A DNA stretch of 6,634 nt. Origin: Spirochaetota bacterium (lineage in GTDB: Bacteria; Spirochaetota; Brevinematia; DTOW01). Position numbers and translations under genes: made by a program. Position 1 is the first letter of the stretch, and each line of letters starts with the position of its first letter. The notes beneath the pieces are model-generated. The model did no database searches, was not told where the DNA came from, and was given only the letters and a program-made list of their open reading frames with translations. Positions 1 to 4,824 of this stretch are shown here, piece after piece. Where the stretch lies: the NCBI GenBank assembly GCA_028276145.1, contig JAPYWX010000088.1, forward strand, positions 1 through 6,634, given 5' to 3'.

Positions 1-66
1 CTCCCGCCCGCCCGTCCCGCCCCCCCCCCCCCCCTCCCCCCCCCCCCCGCCCCCCCCCCCCCCCCA
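1..66. other. Low-complexity poly-C tract, probable contig-end artefact
   Basis: Almost every base is C, with a few G and T interruptions, followed abruptly by normal AT-rich sequence. Such a tract is out of keeping with the composition of the rest of the window. Seen from the other strand it is poly-G, the usual false call of two-colour short-read sequencers when signal is lost. I infer a read or assembly artefact at a contig end rather than biology; a genuine C-rich tract cannot be excluded. Confidence 0.75.
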
Positions 67-109
67 CTACTAAAAGGTGCTTATAGCACAAGGTCTTTTC
101 AACAGAATC

Positions 110-157
110 AACCACAAAGTAGTTTAACTACAAAGTAGTTTGTTGAGGAATTCAAAT
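110..157. repeat. Short array of 16-nt-period hairpins (array 1)
   Basis: A 12-bp direct repeat, ACAAAGTAGTTT, occurs at 114-125 and again at 130-141, a period of 16. In each period the sequence forms a 6-bp stem, 3-nt loop, 6-bp stem and a T spacer. Unit 1 (110-124) is AACCAC-AAA-GTAGTT with one mismatch; unit 2 (126-140) is AACTAC-AAA-GTAGTT, perfect; spacers are T125 and T141. A weaker third unit in phase (142-156, GTTGAG-GAA-TTCAAA) has five of six pairs if one G-T is allowed. The junction GTAGTT-T-AACTAC is also a perfect dyad. Function unknown; it lies about 80 nt upstream of the transporter gene. Confidence 0.6.
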
Positions 158-228
158 CTTATTAAAAAATTTAAATCTTGTTCAAAAAAACTTGATTTTT
201 TAGATTTTTTTATTTAACTTATACTAAA

Positions 229-234
229 AGAGGA
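229..234 (+). promoter_or_regulatory. Ribosome binding site of the transporter gene
   Basis: AGAGGA lies four bases before the ATG at 239. It supports this start; the spacing matches that of the minus-strand outer-membrane protein gene starting at 4722. Confidence 0.75.
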
Positions 235-238
235 TTAT

Positions 239-1276
239 ATGAAGCAAATAGCAAAGATTGCCAATCATCTTAGGAACTATCTTTTGTGGTATGCACTTAC
301 GGCGATTGCTATAGGGTGGACATTAGGAATTCTATTCCCTAATTTCGTAGCATCTAATCAAAAGATATTGAATTCACTTATCACAGTATTTGTATTCTTG
401 ATGATCTACCCTATGATGACCAATTTGGATCTATTAAAGATCCCGGCTGCCTTGAAAAATCCAAAGCCATACATTTTGGCGATAGTGTACAATTTTGTCA
501 TTACACCACTTCTAGGGATTTTGTTCCTGAAATTCATTCCCAATCCTGACCTTGCATTAGGTTTTATGTTGATTTTGTCAATACCTGGTTCTTCTATGTG
601 TTTGGGATATACTGGACTGGTAAAGGGTAATATGGAAGTAGCTACTATAGCGATGGCTATTTCATTTATATTAGTACCTATATTGCTTCCATTTTACATC
701 GGCTTTGTCGGGAAAGCTTACCACATTAATATTACTCTTGGATTTCTTTTACAGACTTTAGTTGTCGCTTTGATAGTACCTATGTTAGTCGGTGATTTGA
801 CCAGAAGGAGTATTATAAAGTTTGGTGGGAAGAAACTTAATGATGATCTAAAGCCTTTGTTTTCACTTACTACTATGGTAACGCTACTCTTTTTAATTGC
901 GCTTCTTTTCTTACTTAAGGCACAAATTTTACTCGCAAAATGGAAGTTGGTGGTGTATATTGCTCTACTCGCTCCTGTATACTTTATTATACTAATACCT
1001 TTGGTTACATACTTCAATAAACTTTTTGGTCTTGGCTACAGGGATCACATGGGTATTGTATTTCTAAGCATAAGTAAAAACAATGGTCTTGCTGTTGGTA
1101 TAGCCACTCTTGCTTTTTCACCACTTTCTGCAATAGCTGCTGTGATCTTTTCACTCTTCCAAATTATCTTCTCTCTTATTTATGTTTCCATGGAAAAGAC
1201 CATAAGAGCGTACTTCCTCAAGTACAAGTGGCTCGAATTGCCCAGGAGTAAACCTCATGCCCAAAAAGCAGAATAA
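239..1276 (+). CDS. BASS/ACR3-like integral membrane transporter, substrate uncertain
   Basis: A 345-residue polytopic protein with about ten hydrophobic segments, the size and layout of the bile acid:sodium symporter / arsenite permease (ACR3) superfamily. Family-like landmarks are the FVFLMIYPMM stretch (51-60), a Pro-Gly-Ser-Ser-Met segment followed by LVKGN (116-131), and KNNGLAVGIA (280-289), which resembles the N-x-G-L-A crossover segment of bile acid symporters. In ACR3 arsenite permeases the fourth membrane segment carries a Pro-Cys-x-Ala-Met motif and the ninth carries Asn-Asn-Phe-Glu-Leu-Ala. Here the Cys position is Gly117 and the Glu is replaced by Gly. The only Cys is Cys121, about four residues further on. 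Arsenite export is therefore doubtful; an organic anion or other solute is possible. The C-terminal tail (about 320-345) is basic and cytosolic-looking. The next gene, on the same strand, starts 129 nt later and is probably transcribed separately. Confidence 0.8.
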   Translation: MKQIAKIANHLRNYLLWYALTAIAIGWTLGILFPNFVASNQKILNSLITVFVFLMIYPMMTNLDLLKIPAALKNPKPYILAIVYNFVITPLLGILFLKFIPNPDLALGFMLILSIPGSSMCLGYTGLVKGNMEVATIAMAISFILVPILLPFYIGFVGKAYHINITLGFLLQTLVVALIVPMLVGDLTRRSIIKFGGKKLNDDLKPLFSLTTMVTLLFLIALLFLLKAQILLAKWKLVVYIALLAPVYFIILIPLVTYFNKLFGLGYRDHMGIVFLSISKNNGLAVGIATLAFSPLSAIAAVIFSLFQIIFSLIYVSMEKTIRAYFLKYKWLELPRSKPHAQKAE

Positions 1277-1339
1277 GAAGAGGGATAAAGATCAAGAAGG
1301 TAGTTGTTTGTTGATTTTATCAAGATTATTCAAGTTTTG

Positions 1340-1368
1340 TTTACATTCTTTTTACAGTTTCTTAATAA
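1340..1368 (+). promoter_or_regulatory. Candidate promoter of pstS (weak)
   Basis: TTTACA at 1340-1345 (five of six to TTGACA) is followed after 17 bases by TAATAA at 1363-1368, a poor -10. A better -10-like hexamer, TAGAAT at 1377-1382, has no recognisable -35 at the right distance. The 129-nt gap after the transporter gene suggests pstS has its own promoter, but which element is used cannot be settled by eye. No clear Pho-box pattern was recognised. Confidence 0.2.
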
Positions 1369-1391
1369 AGGATGGTTAGAATTTTTTAAAC

Positions 1392-1400
1392 AAAAGGAGG
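1392..1400 (+). promoter_or_regulatory. Ribosome binding site that fixes the pstS start
   Basis: AAAAGGAGG ends five bases before the ATG at 1406, an almost ideal Shine-Dalgarno. It selects this ATG over an upstream in-frame TTG at 1304, which would add 34 residues ahead of the signal peptide. Confidence 0.9.
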
Positions 1401-1405
1401 GTTGT

Positions 1406-2293
1406 ATGACCAGATTTTTAAGAGTTTTTACGGTAGCTTTTGCTACTTTGAGTATGCTCCTTAGCTTCACTTTGGTTAGTGTTGCTAAGGACATAACAGT
1501 GAAAGGTTCAGACACGATGGTGATATTGGCTCAGAGGTGGGCTGAGGTTTACATGAAGAAGAAGAATAAGAATGTAGTTATTCAGGTCACAGGTGGTGGC
1601 TCTGGTACCGGTATAGCAGCGCTGCTAAATCAAACAACTGACTTAGCCGACTCTTCAAGGCCTATAAAACCAGAAGAGAAAGCCAAAATTGAAGCTAGTG
1701 GTAAGAAGCTAATTGAGATACCTGTTGCTTTGGACGGACTAGCTGTTTATGTAAACGCTGCTAACCCTGTTAAAGAGATGACAATGAAGCAAGTAAAAGA
1801 TATCTTCACTGGTAAAATAACTAGCTGGAAAGAATTCGGATGGGATGACAAAACTATAAAGACTTACTCAAGAGAGAACAACTCTGGCACCTATGTGTTT
1901 TTCAAAGAGCATGTTTTATTGAATGAAGATTTTGGACCATTGACACAGTATATGCCTGGAACTGCTTCAGTTCTCAATGCTGTCAAAAAAGATAAGTATG
2001 GTATTGGTTATGGTGGTATAGGTTACTTAAAAGGAGTTAGAGCTATGGCTATAAAGAAAGATGAGAATTCACCTGCTTACTTGCCTACCGAGGAAAATGT
2101 AGATAAAGGTTTGTATCCATTATCTAGGTTTCTTTACATCTATACTACTGAAGATAAACTTAGTGACCCAGATATAAAGGCTTATATTTCATGGATTCTT
2201 TCGGACGAAGGACAGAAGGTTACTACTGATGTTGGTTACTATCCATTGAAGAAAAAGCAAATTAAAGATATTAGAAAGTCTATAGGATTATAA
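1406..2293 (+). CDS. pstS: Periplasmic phosphate-binding protein PstS
   Basis: A 295-residue solute-binding protein that captures inorganic phosphate in the periplasm for the PstCAB ABC importer. Residues 1-27 form a Sec signal peptide (basic MTRFLR, hydrophobic core, cleavage likely after SVA-27) with no lipobox Cys, so the mature protein is soluble. The phosphate-binding loops of the family are visible: GSDTM (34-38), GGGSGTGI (63-70), DSSRP (82-86) and R156 followed by NNSGTY (158-163). These match the Ser/Thr, Asp and Arg-x3-Ser-Gly-Thr ligands known from E. coli PstS. GIGYGGIGYL lies in the second lobe. The length suits the compact PstS subfamily. No pstC, pstA, pstB or phoU is adjacent: the upstream neighbour is an unrelated transporter and the downstream genes are convergent. 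Sulfate or molybdate binding is less likely given the motifs. Confidence 0.92.
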   Translation: MTRFLRVFTVAFATLSMLLSFTLVSVAKDITVKGSDTMVILAQRWAEVYMKKKNKNVVIQVTGGGSGTGIAALLNQTTDLADSSRPIKPEEKAKIEASGKKLIEIPVALDGLAVYVNAANPVKEMTMKQVKDIFTGKITSWKEFGWDDKTIKTYSRENNSGTYVFFKEHVLLNEDFGPLTQYMPGTASVLNAVKKDKYGIGYGGIGYLKGVRAMAIKKDENSPAYLPTEENVDKGLYPLSRFLYIYTTEDKLSDPDIKAYISWILSDEGQKVTTDVGYYPLKKKQIKDIRKSIGL

Positions 2294-2301
2294 AAATTTC
2301 A

Positions 2302-2321
2302 ATGGGGGCGTGAGCCCCCAT
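2302..2321. terminator. GC-rich hairpin between convergent genes
   Basis: A perfect 8-bp stem, ATGGGGGC/GCCCCCAT, closes a 4-nt loop: GTGA, a GNRA-type tetraloop, on the plus strand and TCAC on the minus. It fills the 32-nt gap between the stop codons of pstS (+) and the outer-membrane protein gene (-). Reading the minus strand, the stem is followed by TTGAAATTTTTA, a usable U tract. Reading the plus strand there is no T run after it, so termination for pstS would be weaker. I infer a shared terminator stronger on the minus strand. Confidence 0.8.
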
Positions 2322-2325
2322 GTAT

Positions 2326-3531
2326 CTAAAAACTAAAACTCCTAGATACCGATATCCCTAGTGACGGATTTATAAAAGTTACTTCCATTGGTTGGCTACT
2401 TCCAGGTAAGGTTAATGTGTATGTAAGCACATCAATTCCCACCTTTGCTTCTATGTTCAGTGTTTTTGAAATCTTGTAGAGTGGTCTAATTTCAATTGAT
2501 GTCATTGAGAAATTACTAAAATCTTTTCTTAAATCCTCTATTCCCTTTGTGCCAAGGGTGATGAATGATTGGAAATCATTGTTCATTATTAAGATGAATA
2601 ATGGTATATCTAAATTACCAAAAGAAAACTTAATCATCGGTGTAAAAGCCATACCAATAGATCTATCGGAGATATGTAATATGTTTCCTTGTTGTTTGTA
2701 ATTTATGATATCAATCTCTTTAAACAATATCATATCTATGCCTATTCCTAGCAAGTCAGTTATATTTATGCCAGAATAAAGGTTTATTTTTGCTCCCATT
2801 GGTGAAGATTCTAAATTATTTACATTAGTAGTGGCAGAATTCATTGCCCTAAAGGATAAAATAGAATTTAAGCCTATGAACCAACCATTACCAAAGAGAC
2901 TACCTTTAATTGTTTGGTATTTGAGAGATATTTCAGGGTACACTGATGTGATATTGTTACTCTCTCTATCCCCTAGAGTCATTAAGTACATGCTCAAATA
3001 AACTGATGGTGTGAATGTTCCAGGTATTTCTAGCTTTTCTTGTTGTTGTTTGATTTTCTCTCTGTATTCAACTATGGATGTTTCTTCATACTTTGGGATG
3101 ACCTTTTTTATACCTTCGGTGAAGTCTACTACTATTGTGTCTATCGTGTTGAATATTTCATCAACATCATAGAAGAAATCATACGATTTTGATAACTTAA
3201 CTAGTTTATTCGCCACATCTATCAGTTCCAAAACCAATTTCATTCTTTGCTCTTGTTGGCTCACATAACCAAATATGGCAAATTCAACACCATTTGATAG
3301 TGCTATTAAGTAGGCATCGTCTTTTGATAAGATACTGGGTGTATTTGTTATGTTAATTAGTATGAAGTCTCTTTTAAGAAACCCTGAAACGGATGATTTT
3401 ATCGCTAATGAAACTATGTCTGATGTGTTTTTACCATCATGAGAGATACTAAAAAAGCATACCTTCCAAGCATCTTGCCCGTATGCAAGAGAGGATATTA
3501 ATAAAATAATCAAAACAAAAAACTTTCTCAT
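2326..3531 (-). CDS. Outer-membrane protein: CsgG/TolB-N-like periplasmic domain plus beta-barrel
   Basis: A 401-residue exported protein that I cannot name. Residues 1-18 are a signal peptide (MRKFFVL, hydrophobic core, AYG-QD). Residues 21-142 look like a small alpha/beta domain: strand (KVCFFSIS), helix, strand (FILIN), a helix around DDAYLIALSNG, then GVEFAIFGYV and a paired strand KLVLELIDV. This order resembles the CsgG/FlgO/TolB-N-type fold, judged by pattern only. A charged linker (about 142-172, with KIKQQQEKLEIP) leads to about 230 residues of alternating-polarity strands ending in SRSFSF, with the terminal Phe typical of BAM-inserted barrels. It is the second gene of a two-gene operon: its ATG lies 9 nt beyond the upstream stop codon, and its ribosome binding site overlaps that stop. 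No motif points to a catalytic role. A pore, an adhesin or a structural outer-membrane protein are all possible. Confidence 0.75.
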   Translation of the reverse strand: MRKFFVLIILLISSLAYGQDAWKVCFFSISHDGKNTSDIVSLAIKSSVSGFLKRDFILINITNTPSILSKDDAYLIALSNGVEFAIFGYVSQQEQRMKLVLELIDVANKLVKLSKSYDFFYDVDEIFNTIDTIVVDFTEGIKKVIPKYEETSIVEYREKIKQQQEKLEIPGTFTPSVYLSMYLMTLGDRESNNITSVYPEISLKYQTIKGSLFGNGWFIGLNSILSFRAMNSATTNVNNLESSPMGAKINLYSGINITDLLGIGIDMILFKEIDIINYKQQGNILHISDRSIGMAFTPMIKFSFGNLDIPLFILIMNNDFQSFITLGTKGIEDLRKDFSNFSMTSIEIRPLYKISKTLNIEAKVGIDVLTYTLTLPGSSQPMEVTFINPSLGISVSRSFSF

Positions 3532-3535
3532 AAAA

Positions 3536-3542
3536 CCACCTC
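3536..3542 (-). promoter_or_regulatory. Ribosome binding site overlapping the upstream stop codon
   Basis: On the minus strand GAGGTGG lies four bases before the ATG at 3531, and its first two bases are the last two of the TGA stop (3543-3541) of the preceding gene. This is the usual layout for translational coupling between operon partners. Confidence 0.75.
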
Positions 3543-4722
3543 AAAATTTGTATTTTACACCTAACGAGAATAGAGCGTAGACTTCAGAAGTTTTTACATA
3601 ATAATTTGGATAACCTTCTTTTAATTGGTACAAAATATCAGTTGACACGAGGCTTATGACTGAATTGAATACCAAACTAGTGTTTCCAAATATGCCTTGT
3701 TCATACAAGACTTTCAAACATAAGAATCTTATTGGTCCTGATGGTTCTCCTACTTCTGCCATAAGTGTAGATTTGATATTATTATCAGTAATTTCACGGA
3801 AGCCATCTTGTGAAACTATTGTGAAGCCTATTAGTGGTATTACCGTTAGTGATGAAGTTTTGTCAAATTTGAACTTCAAGATTGGTGATAGGTTTATATA
3901 GTTTAAAGCAGACCTGTAGTCATTAGAAAAGATGTTAGTAACATAATCTCTCAGATTAAATTCATACCTTGAATATTCAATACCTAGTCCTACCATTAGA
4001 AATCCTTTCAGTAGCCATACACCAGTATTTACTGAAGCCCCGTAATAAGTGCTATTCATTCCTACTCGTAACGAGGTATCAAAACTAAAATACCTTGTAT
4101 CAATACCAAATCCTAGTGATACTGCTACACCGTTTTGGCCAAAGTTGTTTTTTAGTATATTGTCCTGGTATATATTTGTGTTACCACCAGATGTATTTGT
4201 TACGTTTGTGTAAATCCCCTCAATAGGGAAAGGATTATACAGTGCTATTCCGATGGATATACTAGGTCTTATGTTTGTTTCTTCTAGTGGGCTTATGTAG
4301 TCAATTTTTTCTATGTCCTTGTATATCTTTTCCGGTGGTGCTGGCTTGTATACCGATAGTAGGTAAGATGATACATTGCTTATTTCATTCGGTGTTACAT
4401 TGCTCATGTTTGTTATTAATCCCTTTGTTGTGTATATCATTATGTTTGAGTTGCTTATTATTACTAAGCCTGATATTTTATTTTGATACATGAAAAATAG
4501 AAAATCTGTGGGTAGTTCGCCGAATGTATCTTTGATTATTACTTCGTTTGTCTCCATCAATTTGCTGTAGAGTAGTGATTCAATCATGAGTGAGTTAAAG
4601 TCTTTAGTTAGTGTTATTATTGATATCTTTTGTTTTGCTAGTTCTTCGGGATATACATTCCTCACTAATCCAAATTGGATTAGTAAAATAAATAAACAAA
4701 CTAGGAAAAATAACTTTTTCAT
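3541..4722 (-). CDS. Outer-membrane protein: short periplasmic domain plus beta-barrel
   Basis: A 393-residue exported protein that I do not recognise by family. MKKLFFLVCLFILLIQF starts a signal peptide of about 20-25 residues with no convincing lipobox. Residues 32-125 alternate short strands and helices (ISIITLT, LFFMYQNKISGLVIIS, NIMIYTT). This is a reduced version of the N-terminal domain in the downstream gene. A proline- and glutamate-rich linker (126-150) precedes about 240 residues of amphipathic strands with Asn/Thr/Ser/Gly-rich loops. It ends in FSLGVKYKF, a textbook beta-barrel C-terminal signature (terminal Phe, aromatic at -3). Start choice: an in-frame TTG at 4749 would add nine residues, but AGAGGT sits four bases before the ATG at 4722. 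First gene of a two-gene operon with the related-looking downstream gene, divergent from ackA. A short sequence-divergent paralogue relationship between the two is my inference from architecture. Confidence 0.75.
   Translation of the reverse strand: MKKLFFLVCLFILLIQFGLVRNVYPEELAKQKISIITLTKDFNSLMIESLLYSKLMETNEVIIKDTFGELPTDFLFFMYQNKISGLVIISNSNIMIYTTKGLITNMSNVTPNEISNVSSYLLSVYKPAPPEKIYKDIEKIDYISPLEETNIRPSISIGIALYNPFPIEGIYTNVTNTSGGNTNIYQDNILKNNFGQNGVAVSLGFGIDTRYFSFDTSLRVGMNSTYYGASVNTGVWLLKGFLMVGLGIEYSRYEFNLRDYVTNIFSNDYRSALNYINLSPILKFKFDKTSSLTVIPLIGFTIVSQDGFREITDNNIKSTLMAEVGEPSGPIRFLCLKVLYEQGIFGNTSLVFNSVISLVSTDILYQLKEGYPNYYVKTSEVYALFSLGVKYKF
4664..4684. repeat. Perfect 21-bp palindrome inside a signal-peptide coding region
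   Basis: ACTAATCCAA at 4664-4673 and TTGGATTAGT at 4675-4684 are exact reverse complements about a single central A. It covers codons 13-20 of the first outer-membrane protein gene, about 40 nt after its start. As RNA it can form a 9-bp stem with a 3-nt loop; as DNA it is a good size for a dimeric regulator site. Confidence 0.6.
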
Positions 4723-4726
4723 GTTT

Positions 4727-4732
4727 ACCTCT
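4727..4732 (-). promoter_or_regulatory. Ribosome binding site that fixes the first outer-membrane gene start
   Basis: On the minus strand AGAGGT lies four bases before the ATG at 4722. It selects this ATG over the in-frame TTG at 4749, which has no such site and would place the Shine-Dalgarno inside the coding region. Confidence 0.8.
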
Positions 4733-4738
4733 GTAAAT

Positions 4739-4744
4739 ATTATA
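4739..4744 (-). promoter_or_regulatory. Candidate -10 element for the outer-membrane protein operon
   Basis: On the minus strand a perfect TATAAT lies six bases before the ribosome binding site. No good -35 stands 16-18 bases upstream, only T-rich sequence such as TTCTTT. A start about seven bases downstream would give a very short leader beginning at or inside the Shine-Dalgarno, so this may be a chance match in AT-rich DNA. Confidence 0.3.
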
Positions 4745-4768
4745 GACAACTTTTTGGATAGAAAGAAA

Positions 4769-4786
4769 TTAAAGAAACTACTTTAA
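4769..4786. promoter_or_regulatory. Dyad in the divergent intergenic region
   Basis: TTAAAG at 4769-4774 and CTTTAA at 4781-4786 are exact reverse complements around six bases. It lies between the divergently transcribed outer-membrane operon and ackA, where an operator could sit. AT-rich dyads of this size are common by chance, so the call is weak. Confidence 0.25.
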
Positions 4787-4793
4787 CTAGAAA

Positions 4794-4824
4794 AAAGGTG
4801 GAGATATTTGTTTAAAATATATCC
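4794..4824 (+). promoter_or_regulatory. Distant Shine-Dalgarno and bridging hairpin before ackA
   Basis: The only Shine-Dalgarno-like sequence upstream of ackA, AAAGGTGGAG at about 4794-4803, ends 21 nt before the ATG at 4825. The region between can fold: GGAGATATTT (4800-4809) pairs with AAATATATCC (4815-4824) at nine of ten positions, with a GTTTA loop. The stem ends on the base before the ATG, so AAAGGT would be stacked next to the start codon. An in-frame TAA at 4813 rules out a start nearer to the Shine-Dalgarno. Confidence 0.5.

Larger units (their letters stand above)
67..238. other. Non-coding AT-rich leader of the transporter gene
   Basis: No plausible coding frame is seen here. The stretch holds the 16-nt-period hairpin array at 110-157 and an imperfect 19-bp direct repeat at 149-186 (about 16 of 19 positions match). 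It also has A and T runs that can fold weakly: AAATCT at 173-178 with AGATTT at 202-207, and six A at 185-190 with six T at 196-201. The T run at 205-211 after that weak dyad could serve as a terminator for a gene lying to the left, but the stem has almost no GC pairs. Confidence 0.5.

Noticed and set aside
220..225. TATACT as the -10 element of the transporter gene.
   Set aside because: A start about seven bases downstream would fall inside the ribosome binding site at 229-234, and no -35 is visible at the right distance.
718..1017. 99-codon open frame on the minus strand.
   Set aside because: Antisense to the membrane-spanning part of the transporter gene, with no independent support.
1311..1323. 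TTGAT-TTT-ATCAA hairpin upstream of pstS as a third array of the 16-nt family.
   Set aside because: It is a single 5-bp stem with 3-nt loop and no convincing neighbouring units in phase, so it is probably chance.
1304..1405. N-terminal extension of PstS from a TTG codon at 1304.
   Set aside because: It would place 34 residues ahead of a clear signal peptide, while an excellent ribosome binding site at 1392-1400 serves the ATG at 1406.
3656..3901. Plus-strand open frames of 66-81 codons at 3656-3901, 4275-4493 and 4586-4786.
   Set aside because: All lie opposite the outer-membrane protein genes, whose signal peptide, barrel terminus and ribosome binding sites support the minus strand.
4723..4749. 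TTG start at 4749 for the first outer-membrane protein.
   Set aside because: The nine extra codons contain the Shine-Dalgarno AGAGGT of the ATG at 4722, and the signal peptide begins naturally at MKKLFF.
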